A stretch of 64,000 bases of DNA. Source: an uncultured Collinsella sp. (lineage in GTDB: Bacteria > Actinomycetota > Coriobacteriia > Coriobacteriales > Coriobacteriaceae). The notes beneath the pieces are model-generated. The model was not told where the DNA came from. It made no database searches and saw only the letters and a list, made by a program, of their open reading frames with translations. Every line of letters starts with the position of its first letter. Position 1 is the first letter of the stretch. Below, piece by piece: positions 15,704 to 23,157 of this stretch. The stretch covers positions 1 through 64,000 of the forward strand of contig CATYZK010000003.1 in the NCBI GenBank assembly GCA_958415665.1, written 5' to 3'. Made by a program: the position numbers and the translations under genes.

Positions 15704-16957
15704 ATGGTTGTTAGAGAAAGCCCTACCGTCGAATACAAGGAAAGCGTCACGCCGACGTTTCTTAAAACGGTGAGCGCCTATGCAAACTATGGGACAGGCA
15801 AGATCGTATTTGGCGTTGATGACGAGGGCGTTGCAGTCGGTCTTGCCAATCCGGTTGAAGAATGTCTTCGCATCGAGAACATGATTAATGACAGTCTTGA
15901 CCCCGCGCCTCGTTATTCACTTGAGCCCGATGAGAAACGCGGGACCGTAACCCTTACGGTTTATGAAGGCCAGGACAAGCCTTATCGAAGCAAGGGGAAG
16001 GCCTATAGGCGAAACGATTCGGCGACGGTAGAGGTGGACCGTCTTGAGTACGGCAGGCTGACGCTCGAAGGCAGCAATCTGACGTTCGACGCGCTCACGT
16101 CGGCTCGTCAGGACCTGAGGTTTCATATGCTCGAGCGCAAGTGCATTGAACATTTGGGCATTTCTGAGCTCACGCCGGACATTATGCGAACGCTTCGTTT
16201 GCTTGGCAAAGATGGCTACACCAACGCTGCGGCGATATTGGCGGACAAGAACGACTTCCCGGGCATCGACTGCGTTCGGTTTGGTGAGAGCGAAGATGTG
16301 ATTTTGGATCGCGAGGCAACAGTGGGTGTATCGACGATCGAGCAGGTGGACAGGGCAGTGGCCATGTTCGTACGCTACTATCGTTATGAACGCATCGAAG
16401 GTTTTGAGCGCGTCCAAACCGACCGGATTCCCCTCGAAGCATTTCGCGAGGCAGTTGCAAACGCCCTGGTGCATCGGACGTGGGATGTGCAGGCGAATGT
16501 TCAGGTTGCCCTGTACGATGACCGCGTCGTTGTGACTTCACCCGGGTCGTTGCCCGCTGGCTTGACGACGGAGCAATACCTGTATGGGCAGATATCCGTG
16601 CTCAGAAACCCCATCGTTGCCGAGGTCTTCTTAAAGCTGGACTATATCGAGAAGTTCGGAACGGGAATTGCGCGCATTAGGCGTGCCTATCGCGATGCGA
16701 TCAACCAGCCGATCTTTGATATTCGTGGCGGCATGGTGACCGTCACGTTGCCCGTTACCGATGCCTTTGAAGGGTCCGAGGAAGAGGTTCAGGTTCTCAA
16801 GGCCTTGTCGGGCGGTCGCGTAATGTCGCGAAGCGAGATTGAGAAGCAGGCAGGGTTGAGTCGCACCCGGACGCTGACAGCACTTGAATCTCTGCTCAAA
16901 CGAAACGCGGTTGTAAGGCGGGGGACAGGACGCGCCACGAAATACGAACGCGCGTAG
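15704..16957 (+). CDS. AlbA_2 (Schlafen-like) putative transcriptional regulator with RecG-like ATPase-fold domain
   Basis: A 417-residue protein. Residues about 8-110 match the AlbA_2 / divergent AAA-4 domain (VEYKES at the start, IVFGVDDEGVAVGL). Residues about 245-345 match the HATPase_c_4 part of RecG-like regulators (EAFREAVANALVHR, EKFGTGIARIRRAY). The last 60 residues look like a winged helix (SRSEIEKQAGLSRTRTLTAL). Such proteins are common, mobile and poorly understood; some act in phage defence or gene regulation. It is less GC-rich than its neighbours and stands alone behind a repeat-rich promoter. Confidence 0.8.
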   Translation: MVVRESPTVEYKESVTPTFLKTVSAYANYGTGKIVFGVDDEGVAVGLANPVEECLRIENMINDSLDPAPRYSLEPDEKRGTVTLTVYEGQDKPYRSKGKAYRRNDSATVEVDRLEYGRLTLEGSNLTFDALTSARQDLRFHMLERKCIEHLGISELTPDIMRTLRLLGKDGYTNAAAILADKNDFPGIDCVRFGESEDVILDREATVGVSTIEQVDRAVAMFVRYYRYERIEGFERVQTDRIPLEAFREAVANALVHRTWDVQANVQVALYDDRVVVTSPGSLPAGLTTEQYLYGQISVLRNPIVAEVFLKLDYIEKFGTGIARIRRAYRDAINQPIFDIRGGMVTVTLPVTDAFEGSEEEVQVLKALSGGRVMSRSEIEKQAGLSRTRTLTALESLLKRNAVVRRGTGRATKYERA

Positions 16958-16980
16958 CTCAAAAGAGCCATATTGCTACA

Positions 16981-17011
16981 CAGGCCCAAGCCTTTGTTGG
17001 CTTGGGGCCTG
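16981..17011. terminator. Terminator between convergent genes
   Basis: CAGGCCCAAGCC (16981-16992) pairs with GGCTTGGGGCCTG (16999-17011) with one bulge. It lies after the AlbA_2 gene and faces the YczE-like gene; it lacks a long T-run. Confidence 0.6.
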
Positions 17012-17038
17012 TCGTATGTTGGCTGGCAACGGTCGATT

Positions 17039-17098
17039 TATAGCAAGATATAGCAAGATATAGCAACGTATAGTGAGATATAGCAACGTATAGCGTTG
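17039..17098. repeat. Six 10-bp tandem repeats
   Basis: Units TATAGCAAGA, TATAGCAAGA, TATAGCAACG, TATAGTGAGA, TATAGCAACG, TATAGCGTTG. The period is about one DNA helical turn and each unit begins TATAG. It lies between two convergent genes; copy number may vary between strains. Confidence 0.8.
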
Positions 17099-17120
17099 TT
17101 CGCGGGTTCTCGCGGTGGCG

Positions 17121-17801
17121 CTATTTTCCGAATGCCGCGCGAATAAAGCGTTGGGCGAACAGCTTGTTGGCGACGTTGATGACATGGCCCAGGAACAGTG
17201 CGGAGATGGCGGTCGTGACGCCAAAGCCGCCCAGGTTGTGCATAAAGACCAGCGACAGCGCGAGCGAAGCGGCGACGTGCGAGCAGTCGAATACGACCTT
17301 CACATCGCCAAAGCGGCGCTTGAGTTTTTCGGCAATGACCTGCACCAGGCCGTCGGGCGCGTTGGGAACGACGCCCATGTTGACGACGAGGCTCACGCCA
17401 AACGCGGTGATGGCAAGCGAGAGCAGCATGGTCGCAACCTGTGCCGGCAACGCGGTGGGGTGCAGAGGGTTGACGTCCATAAAGAAGTCAGTAAAGCCAC
17501 CGATCAGTGTTGAGAAAAAGAGCTCGAGCAAAATGCGCGGCTGAAACTCGCGGCGCAAGATGGCTGCCTGTGCGGCGATGTAGGCGACGTAGGTCGCGGT
17601 GATCCAAAAGCCGAGTGTCTTGCCGGTGAGCATGGACAGCGTCGTGGCAAAACAGGTAAGCGCGGCAACGCCCAGGCCCGATGCGGTCTGAATGCTCATG
17701 CCGAGGGCGAGCGTCGCAACACCTGCCAGATACATCAGCATTCTGATGACGGTATGGCACCAGTCGATCTTCTCGCCATTCATGATGATGAGCGGTCGCA
17801 T
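17121..17801 (-). CDS. YczE/YyaS/YitT family membrane protein
   Basis: A 226-residue integral membrane protein with five to six helices of the YczE/YitT group, whose biochemical function is unknown. The start at 17801 (MRPLIIMNGEK) lies 11 bases after a GAAAGGA site. Its 5' region carries the same LacI-type operator, TATACT promoter element and structured RNAs as the kdgK-eda unit, so it probably belongs to the sugar-acid regulon, perhaps as a transporter. That role is inference from shared control elements. Confidence 0.78.
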   Translation of the reverse strand: MRPLIIMNGEKIDWCHTVIRMLMYLAGVATLALGMSIQTASGLGVAALTCFATTLSMLTGKTLGFWITATYVAYIAAQAAILRREFQPRILLELFFSTLIGGFTDFFMDVNPLHPTALPAQVATMLLSLAITAFGVSLVVNMGVVPNAPDGLVQVIAEKLKRRFGDVKVVFDCSHVAASLALSLVFMHNLGGFGVTTAISALFLGHVINVANKLFAQRFIRAAFGK

Positions 17802-17843
17802 ATTGCTGCCCGTCCTTTCGGTTGTGAAGAAAAAGGCTGACCT

Positions 17844-17961
17844 GGGCCGACAAAAGAGGGTTATCGGAGGCACTGCTGTAAAAGCAGAAAAGCCGGCCCC
17901 ACGGTCAGTCGTCTAGGAAGTGTCTCGCTGTGCCGGAATGGGACTGAAGGGCCAACGAGAC
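17844..17961 (-). ncRNA. Structured leader RNA, module B copy 1 (riboswitch-like)
   Basis: Read on the minus strand, the order is: a stem GTCTCG/CGAGAC (17956-17961 with 17922-17927) whose loop carries CAGTCCCATTCC; TTCCTAGACGACTG, whose GACTG pairs back to the loop (17905-17910 with 17942-17947) as a pseudoknot; a stem GGGCCG/CGGCCC (17894-17899 with 17844-17849); and an inner hairpin CTGCT/AGCAG. The invariant 18-mer GCAGTGCCTCCGATAACC lies at 17859-17876. Copy 2 at 20669-20790 keeps the loops but changes the stems compensatorily. I do not recognise it as a known riboswitch class. Confidence 0.7.
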
Positions 17962-17983
17962 GGGAGAAAAGTGAATGACAGGA

Positions 17984-18039
17984 CGTGGGCAATAGGATGC
18001 CAAGATGGTAGGGTGCGTCTTAGCATCCTATTGCTCACG
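17984..18039 (-). ncRNA. 5' leader hairpin, element A copy 1
   Basis: On the minus strand, directly after the promoter/operator, a 12-bp perfect stem (GCAATAGGATGC with its complement, plus four more pairs beyond one mismatch) carries an inner AAGA/TCTT stem and the terminal loop GCACCCTACC. Element A copy 2 upstream of kdgK (21943-22000) has the same inner stem and loop on a stem of different sequence. Confidence 0.7.
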
Positions 18040-18044
18040 CTTAA

Positions 18045-18074
18045 CGAAATCGGTTTCGTTTGAGCCTTAGTATA
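18045..18074 (-). promoter_or_regulatory. Promoter and LacI-type operator of the YczE-like gene
   Basis: The -10 element TATACT (18069-18074, minus strand) is followed by the operator CGAAATCGGTTTCG (18045-18058), a near-palindrome with central CG as in LacI-family sites, placed at the expected transcription start. The same operator occurs at 18171-18184 and twice at 22005-22031. The -35 is weak. Confidence 0.65.
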
Positions 18075-18112
18075 CGCACGGGATTCCTTTTGCAAAGAGA
18101 AAAATAATAAAA

Positions 18113-18128
18113 AGGTGAACGTTCACCT
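18113..18128. promoter_or_regulatory. Perfect 16-bp palindrome
   Basis: AGGTGAACGTTCACCT lies between the divergent YczE-like and HIT genes, about 40 bases upstream of the YczE -10. GTGAACGTTCAC-type palindromes are typical LacI/GalR-family sites; the binder is not known. Confidence 0.55.
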
Positions 18129-18170
18129 AATTGCAACAACTCGTTGGCGGTATCATGGCAAGGACATACT

Positions 18171-18184
18171 CGAAACCGATTTCG
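18171..18184. promoter_or_regulatory. LacI-type operator before the HIT gene
   Basis: CGAAACCGATTTCG is the exact reverse complement of the operator at 18045-18058, so the HIT gene may be in the same regulon. Confidence 0.55.
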
Positions 18185-18292
18185 CAACGGTTGGAGAGCG
18201 CATCGTGTGTTCGTCGTGGACTGCCGGGCAGCTTGGTTGCGCCCGTCGGTCGCATTGCGGCGAACGCTTTCACCCGGATTGAAAGGATCACC

Positions 18293-18727
18293 ATGGAACA
18301 GCACACCGATTGCTCGTACTGCATGTGCGGGACTGACAACACACTCGTCGATGCCTTTGGCATTCCCATGCTCGACCTGCCCGCCAGCAAGCTCATCTTG
18401 TTTAAGGAGCAGAGCCACAAGGGCTGCGTGATCGTGGCCTCCAAGCAGCACGTCGACGACATCTCCTGCATGTTCGAGGAGGACGCCGCCGCCTTTATGG
18501 CCGATGTCCGCCACGTCGCAGCCGCGCTGCACAAGGCGTTCAACCCCGACAAGATCAACTTTGGTGCTTATGGCGACACCATGCATCATCTGCATGTGCA
18601 TATCGTCCCCAAGTACAAGGACGACCCGTTTGAGTTTGGCGATGTGTTCGCCATGAATCCCGGTCGCGTCACGCTCGAGCCGGCTCAGTACGACGAAATC
18701 GCCCAGGCAATTATCGTCAACCTGTAA
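18293..18727 (+). CDS. HIT family nucleotide-binding hydrolase
   Basis: A 144-residue histidine-triad protein. HLHVHIVPKY carries the HxHxHxx active site that cleaves nucleoside phosphoramidates or similar phosphoanhydrides, and CSYC near the start resembles the zinc-binding pair of HinT-like proteins. The start at 18293 follows GAAAGGA. It lies between the YczE-like gene and a GntR gene, downstream of a shared LacI-type operator. A link to sugar-acid metabolism is only positional. Confidence 0.9.
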   Translation: MEQHTDCSYCMCGTDNTLVDAFGIPMLDLPASKLILFKEQSHKGCVIVASKQHVDDISCMFEEDAAAFMADVRHVAAALHKAFNPDKINFGAYGDTMHHLHVHIVPKYKDDPFEFGDVFAMNPGRVTLEPAQYDEIAQAIIVNL

Positions 18728-18747
18728 AACCCCTTCGTCCCTCATAG

Positions 18748-18810
18748 GCTGCGGTGAAATAGTTCCCGTTTGCTGCTGAAGGCTGCGAGCAGGAACTATT
18801 TCACCGCAAC
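18748..18810. repeat. Dispersed inverted repeat R3, copy 1
   Basis: Arms at 18748-18766 and 18792-18810 (core TGCGGTGAAATAGTTCC) match with one mismatch. Copy 2 is at 19578-19642; the outer bases CTCATA and the core are shared while the loop differs. It may act as a terminator-like or REP-like element. Confidence 0.75.
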
Positions 18811-18869
18811 TTATGGGGGCGGGGGATGCGATAGTATTGCATGGTGGTATTCGACTAACCGAGGGCTTT

Positions 18870-19562
18870 ATGGAACAGCACCAGCATTATCAGAGTCTGC
18901 AAGACCAGGCATACAACGCATTGCGCTCCAAGATCATCTATGCCGAGCTCAAGCCCGGCACGCGCCTTTCGGCGATTGGTCTGGAAAAGGAGACGGGGAT
19001 CGGTCGCACGCCCATCCGCGAGTCCTTTGTACGCCTGCGCGAGCAGGAGCTGGTGGAAACGCGCCCTAAAAGCGGTACCTATGTCTCAAAAATTAGCATG
19101 GAACGCGCCGAGAACGCCTGTTTTCTGCGTGAGAAGCTCGAGAGAAGCGTGCTGATCAAGTGCTGCTCGGCTGCCACGCCCGAGCAAAAGCGCCGGCTCG
19201 AGCAGATTCTCGCCGAGTCCGAGTCGCTCGACCACAGTGAGACGCGTCGCTTCTTTGATCTGGACAATCTATTTCACGAGACGTGCTTTGAGATTGCCGG
19301 CCGCCACATGCTGTGGGATTGGATGAAGAGCATCAACACGCATTTTGAGCGCTATAACTGGCTGCGTGCGGTGTCGCAGGATCTGGATTGGGAGCCGATT
19401 CGTCGGCAACACCGCCGAATTTTGGAGGCCATTAAGGAAGGCGACACCGATGCGGCGAGCTATCTGGCGCAGACGCATCTGCATCTGATGCCCGAAGAGC
19501 AGGGCCCAGTTATCGCCCTGCATCCCGATTACTTCGAGCTGCCCAAAGAATCGTCCATCTAA
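18870..19562 (+). CDS. GntR family (FCD) transcriptional regulator
   Basis: A 230-residue regulator with an N-terminal winged helix (residues about 12-78, GTRLSAIGLEKETGIGRTPI) and a C-terminal FCD domain with metal/ligand residues in NLFHETCF and HRRILEA. The start at 18870 follows GAGGG. It is flanked on both sides by R3 inverted repeats. It lies next to the KDG regulon, so a sugar-acid effector is plausible. Confidence 0.87.
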   Translation: MEQHQHYQSLQDQAYNALRSKIIYAELKPGTRLSAIGLEKETGIGRTPIRESFVRLREQELVETRPKSGTYVSKISMERAENACFLREKLERSVLIKCCSAATPEQKRRLEQILAESESLDHSETRRFFDLDNLFHETCFEIAGRHMLWDWMKSINTHFERYNWLRAVSQDLDWEPIRRQHRRILEAIKEGDTDAASYLAQTHLHLMPEEQGPVIALHPDYFELPKESSI

Positions 19563-19577
19563 TCTATCCCCTCATAA

Positions 19578-19642
19578 GTTGCGGTGAAATAGGGATTGTT
19601 TTGCGGCCCAGGAGGCGCAGGCAGTCCCTATTTCACCGCAAC
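19578..19642. repeat. Dispersed inverted repeat R3, copy 2
   Basis: GTTGCGGTGAAATAGGGA (19578-19595) and its exact complement (19625-19642). Confidence 0.75.
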
Positions 19643-19672
19643 TGCGTTGGGGGCAAGGCTCGCTCGCAAGCA

Positions 19673-19745
19673 AAAAGCTGCGGTGCCGTTTGGAGGAACT
19701 GACCGGAAGCAGGGGTCGATTCCTCCAGATGGCACCGCAGCTTTT
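19673..19745. repeat. Large composite hairpin
   Basis: Outer arms AAAAGCTGCGGTGCC (19673-19687; 19731-19745) and inner arms GGAGGAA/TTCCTCC (19692-19698; 19720-19726) are perfect. The outer arm contains TGCGGTG, as in R3. A run of A before and T after suits bidirectional termination. Confidence 0.65.
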
Positions 19746-19816
19746 GGTGTTCTGGATTATGTTGAGGCAGTTCGCTTGGAGGGCGGGCAAGCGCCCAAAA
19801 GATCGATCGAGTGAGC

Positions 19817-19917
19817 GAAGCGGCTCGGAGGCGTGTCGCTTCCGTCACGTTCTATCAGCATACAAGACGGTTTCGGTTCTTGTCCGTGACGGAAACGGCA
19901 CGCTTCCGAGCCGCTTC
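19817..19917. repeat. 101-bp nested inverted repeat
   Basis: Arms GAAGCGGCTCGGAGGCGTG (19817-19835) and 19899-19917 match with one G-U. Inner TTCCGTCACG/CGTGACGGAA (19840-19849; 19885-19894) and ACAAGA/TCTTGT are perfect. No coding sequence lies inside. Confidence 0.7.
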
Positions 19918-19949
19918 AAAAATGGGGGCGCGGTCTAGGTCGCGCCCCC
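19915..19949 (-). terminator. Terminator of the kdgK-eda unit
   Basis: On the minus strand, GGGGGCGCG pairs with CGCGCCCCC (19924-19949), followed by ATTTTTG. Confidence 0.85.
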
Positions 19950-19967
19950 AACGATAGAGAGCTAGGC

Positions 19968-20609
19968 CTAGGCGCGGACCTTCTTAACGACGTCCATGGC
20001 CTCGCGCGCAATCTGCTCGACCTTGGAGAAGTCGCCGTCGGCGAACAGAGCCGGCTTGACCATCCAGGTGCCACCGCAAGCGATGATGGCAGGGGAGCTC
20101 AGGTACTCCTCGACGTTAGCGGTGCTCACGCCGCCGGTGGGCATAAAGCGGTGACCGACAAACGGCGCGGCGAGGGCCTTGATGGTGTTGAGGCCGCCGT
20201 ACTGGGCTGCCGGGAAGAACTTGGTGACCTTGAGGCCCAGGTTGACGGCAGCGGTGACCTCGGAGGGGGTCACGGTGCCGGGCAGCACGGGCAGGTCGAT
20301 GTCGATGCAGTGCTTCACAACGTCCTCGTTGTAGCCCGGGGAGACGATGAACTTGGCACCGGCGGCGCGGGCCTGCTCAACCTGCTCGACGGTCAGGACG
20401 GTGCCGGCGCCCACGCACATCTCGGGCTCGGCTTCGGCCATAGCGGCGATGCACTCGGCAGCGCAAGCGGTGCGGAAGGTGACCTCGGCGGACTTCATAC
20501 CGGCGGCCATAAGGGCGTGAGCGAGCGGAGCGGCGTCCTCGACCTTGTCGAGCACGACGACCGGCACGATGCCCAGGGACTCAAGCGTGGTGTAGAACTG
20601 ATCGAACAT
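19968..20609 (-). CDS. eda: KDPG/KHG aldolase
   Basis: A 213-residue class I aldolase that splits 2-keto-3-deoxy-6-phosphogluconate into pyruvate and glyceraldehyde-3-phosphate. The Schiff-base lysine lies in KVTKFFPAAQYGG, the catalytic glutamate in SAEVTFRT, and GAGTVL and PTGGV form the phosphate/pyruvate loops. It is the second gene after kdgK; the 255-base gap holds the module B RNA, unusual spacing for a simple operon. Confidence 0.95.
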   Translation of the reverse strand: MFDQFYTTLESLGIVPVVVLDKVEDAAPLAHALMAAGMKSAEVTFRTACAAECIAAMAEAEPEMCVGAGTVLTVEQVEQARAAGAKFIVSPGYNEDVVKHCIDIDLPVLPGTVTPSEVTAAVNLGLKVTKFFPAAQYGGLNTIKALAAPFVGHRFMPTGGVSTANVEEYLSSPAIIACGGTWMVKPALFADGDFSKVEQIAREAMDVVKKVRA

Positions 20610-20668
20610 GATGTTCCTTTCGATGTGCGGCGCGCGAGTGCGCGTAATTGCTAAAAGGGCTGGTCATG

Positions 20669-20790
20669 AGCCGGTTTTGGACTGGTTATCGGAGGCACTG
20701 CTTGGGGTCACAAGCAATTCCAAAACCGGCTACGCGACCAGTCGTGTAGGAAATGCCAGGCAAAACCGGAATGGGACTGGTGGTTTTGCC
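20669..20790 (-). ncRNA. Structured leader RNA, module B copy 2 (riboswitch-like)
   Basis: Minus-strand order: stem GGCAAAACC/GGTTTTGCC (20782-20790 with 20759-20767) with loop ACCAGTCCCATTCC; TTCCTACACGACTGG, whose GACTGGT pairs with loop ACCAGTC (7 bp); a perfect 13-bp stem (20719-20731 with 20669-20681) enclosing hairpin GCTTG/CAAGC and the invariant GCAGTGCCTCCGATAACC (20684-20701). Stems differ in sequence from copy 1 while pairing is kept. It lies between kdgK and eda, 60 bases before the eda start, where it could control eda expression. Confidence 0.72.
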
Positions 20791-20809
20791 CGACCGGAGG
20801 AATCGGGGA

Positions 20810-20849
20810 GCGGGCTGCAGAGGTATGGGTATGGGAAACTGCAGCCCGC
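20810..20849 (-). terminator. Intercistronic hairpin after kdgK
   Basis: GCGGGCTGCAG (20810-20820) and CTGCAGCCCGC (20839-20849) are perfect complements. No T-run follows on the minus strand, so a processing or stability element is as likely as a terminator. Confidence 0.5.
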
Positions 20850-20864
20850 GGAATGGGGAACGAA

Positions 20865-21899
20865 TTAACGGGCGACGCGGGTGCCACCGTCGGCGGCGTT
20901 GGCCACAGCGGCGATCTCGTCGGCGGTCACCAGGTTGGAATCGCCCTTGATGGTGAGCTTGAGAATCGAGGCAGCGATGGCGTAGTTGACGGCAGCCTGC
21001 GGATCGAAGTCGTTGATGAGGGCATGGACGAGGCCGGCGTTGAAAGCGTCGCCGGCGGCAACGCCCTCGAGCACGTGCACATCGTGAGCAGGGGAGAACC
21101 AGTGCTCGCCGCTCTCTGCGTCATAGAGCATGCCCATCCAGATGGAGCGCTCGACGCAGGAGATGTTGCGGACGACCGAGGCGACCTTCTTGCAGCCGTA
21201 CTCGGCGCAGATCTGACGGGCCATCTCGACGTAGGTGTCGCGCTCCTCGATGCCGTGGGCAAGGGAGCCGGAGACGCAGGTCATGCCGAGGCCGGCAGGT
21301 GCGTCCTCGTCGTTGGCGATGCAGATGTCAACGAGCGGCAGGAGCTCCTTCATGGTTGCCTGCGACTTCTCGGGCGACCACATCTTGCCGCGGTAGTTAA
21401 CGTCGCACACGGTGGTGATGCCCTTGGCACGGCAAGCGGCGAGAGCGTCCTTGCAGGCGGCAGCCATCTCGTCGGAGACGGCGGGCGTCACGCCAGAGAA
21501 ATAGAAGACGTCGATGCCCTTGAGGATTTCGTCCCAGTCAAAGACGTCGCGCTTGGCCATGTTGATGGCCGAGTACTTGCGGTCGTAGACGCAGCCGTTG
21601 CCGCGCTGCGAGGCGCCGACCTCAAACACGTAAGAGCCAAGACGGTCGCCTTGACGCACGACGCGCGTGGTGTCGACGTCGTAGACCTTCAGCGAGCGCA
21701 GGGCGCACTCGCCCAGACGGTTGGCGGGAACGACGGAGACATAAGCGGCCTTATCGCCCTGGTAGGCCAGGGAAAGCGCGGTGTTGGCCTCGGCGCCGCC
21801 GTAGCGGACATCAAACTCGGTGGCTTGCTCAATACGCAGGTGATCTTTGGGCGAGAGCCTCATCATGATCTCGCCGAAGGTAAGAACCGTTTTACCCAT
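20865..21899 (-). CDS. kdgK: PfkB family 2-keto-3-deoxygluconate kinase
   Basis: A 344-residue ribokinase-family sugar kinase. RYGGAEANTALSLAYQG is the N-terminal PfkB substrate region, and GVAAGDAFNAG is the ATP/anion-hole signature with the catalytic Asp. Pairing with KDPG aldolase identifies the likely substrate as 2-keto-3-deoxygluconate. The start at 21899 follows AAGGAGC. It is divergent from lacI with shared operators in the 235-base gap. Confidence 0.9.
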   Translation of the reverse strand: MGKTVLTFGEIMMRLSPKDHLRIEQATEFDVRYGGAEANTALSLAYQGDKAAYVSVVPANRLGECALRSLKVYDVDTTRVVRQGDRLGSYVFEVGASQRGNGCVYDRKYSAINMAKRDVFDWDEILKGIDVFYFSGVTPAVSDEMAAACKDALAACRAKGITTVCDVNYRGKMWSPEKSQATMKELLPLVDICIANDEDAPAGLGMTCVSGSLAHGIEERDTYVEMARQICAEYGCKKVASVVRNISCVERSIWMGMLYDAESGEHWFSPAHDVHVLEGVAAGDAFNAGLVHALINDFDPQAAVNYAIAASILKLTIKGDSNLVTADEIAAVANAADGGTRVAR

Positions 21900-21942
21900 G
21901 GTCGCGTAGCTCCTTCTTGTCTGTGCGTACACCTTTGATATG

Positions 21943-22000
21943 GCGTTGGCACGGAGGTGCCAAGACGGTAGGGTGCATCTTTGCACCTCCGTGCCAACGC
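21943..22000 (-). ncRNA. 5' leader hairpin, element A copy 2
   Basis: A perfect 18-bp stem (21943-21960 with 21983-22000) topped by AAGA/TCTT and loop GCACCCTACC on the minus strand, immediately downstream of the kdgK promoter. The stem sequence is unrelated to copy 1, but the loop is identical, so the loop is what is conserved. Confidence 0.72.
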
Positions 22001-22004
22001 TTAC

Positions 22005-22048
22005 CGAAATCGGTTTACGAAATCGGTTTCGTTTCGAGTTGTAGTATA
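22005..22048 (-). promoter_or_regulatory. kdgK promoter with two overlapping LacI-type operators
   Basis: The -10 element TATACT lies at 22043-22048 (minus strand). Downstream come CGAAATCGGTTTCG (22018-22031) and CGAAATCGGTTTAC (22005-22018), 13 bases apart. The divergent LacI gene probably encodes the binder. Confidence 0.7.
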
Positions 22049-22134
22049 CTCACCTACAACGTTTTGCAAGCGAGATTTTTAAAAAAATGCCTAAAATGGC
22101 TAAGATTGCCGACACATGGGAAACGGGGTGCGCC

Positions 22135-23157
22135 ATGGCGCAGATGAGAATCAAAGACATTGCCGCCGAGGCGGGCGTGAGCCCGGCCACCGTTTCGCGC
22201 TACCTCAACAACCGTCCCGGTCAGATGACCGAGGAGACCCGCGCCCGCATCGCCGAGGTCATCGAGCGTACGGGCTATCGTCCCCGCGCCGCCGCACGCA
22301 ACCTGCGCAGCTCGCGCACCAACCTCATCGGCGTGATCCTGGCTGACATCGCCAACCCGTTCTCGAGCGCCATGCTCGAGGGGCTTTCCGCCAGTGCCGC
22401 CGCGCGCGGCTGCTCACTCATGACGGCCATCAGCGGCAACGACCCTGCCAAGGAGGCCGAGTCGCTCACCAGGCTCATCGATGCGGGCGTGGACGGCTTG
22501 GTCGTCAACACCTGCGGCGGCAACGACGGGGCGATCGCCGCGGCTGCGGGGCGCCTGCCGGTCGTGCTGCTCGACCGTGACATCGAGGACGGCGGCATCG
22601 ATCTGGTGACGTCTAACAACCGCGAGCTGGTCGCCGACCTGGTCGATGAGCTCACTGCGGCTGGTAGCGAGCGTCTGTGCCTGCTCACCGAGGCAAGCGA
22701 CGACAGCCCCGTCCGCCGTGAGCGTGCCGAGGCCTTCACCGACGAGCTCTCGCGCCGCGGTCTTGCCGGCGAGGTCGTCACGCTGGCCGACGGTGGCGTC
22801 GAGGGCATCAGCCGCCTGGATGAGACCATCCGCGATTACGCAGGTAAAAAGCTCGGCCTTATCGCCGTCAACGGCTTGGTCTTCTTGCGCCTGACCGAGG
22901 CGCTGGCCCAGCTTGGCCCCTCGCTGCCGGCGGGTCTTAAGATCGCGACGTTCGACGACTACCCCTGGAACCACGTGCTCTTTGGCGGCGTGACCACGGC
23001 CGCGCAGGACACCCTGGCCATCGCCGAGCGCGTGGTCGAGCGCCTATCCGAGCGCATCGACATCGTCACCACCACGGTAGGCGAGGCCGCAAGGCTTGCG
23101 CCCAAGCACATCGAGATCCCCGGCCACATCGAGTCCCGAGCCTCCACTTCGCGCTAA
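22135..23157 (+). CDS. LacI family repressor of the KDG regulon
   Basis: A 340-residue LacI/GalR regulator: N-terminal helix-turn-helix MRIKDIAAEAGVSPATVSRY (residues about 4-23), hinge helix near residue 50, and a periplasmic-binding-protein-like effector domain. ATG 22135 is chosen because the HTH starts at once; 22087 is a possible upstream start but has no ribosome-binding site. It is divergent from kdgK and is the best candidate to bind the five CGAAATCGGTTTCG-like sites in this window. The effector is probably KDG or KDPG. Confidence 0.9.
   Translation: MAQMRIKDIAAEAGVSPATVSRYLNNRPGQMTEETRARIAEVIERTGYRPRAAARNLRSSRTNLIGVILADIANPFSSAMLEGLSASAAARGCSLMTAISGNDPAKEAESLTRLIDAGVDGLVVNTCGGNDGAIAAAAGRLPVVLLDRDIEDGGIDLVTSNNRELVADLVDELTAAGSERLCLLTEASDDSPVRRERAEAFTDELSRRGLAGEVVTLADGGVEGISRLDETIRDYAGKKLGLIAVNGLVFLRLTEALAQLGPSLPAGLKIATFDDYPWNHVLFGGVTTAAQDTLAIAERVVERLSERIDIVTTTVGEAARLAPKHIEIPGHIESRASTSR

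Noticed and set aside
17039..17098. CRISPR-like repeat
   Set aside because: Units are 10 bases with no spacers.
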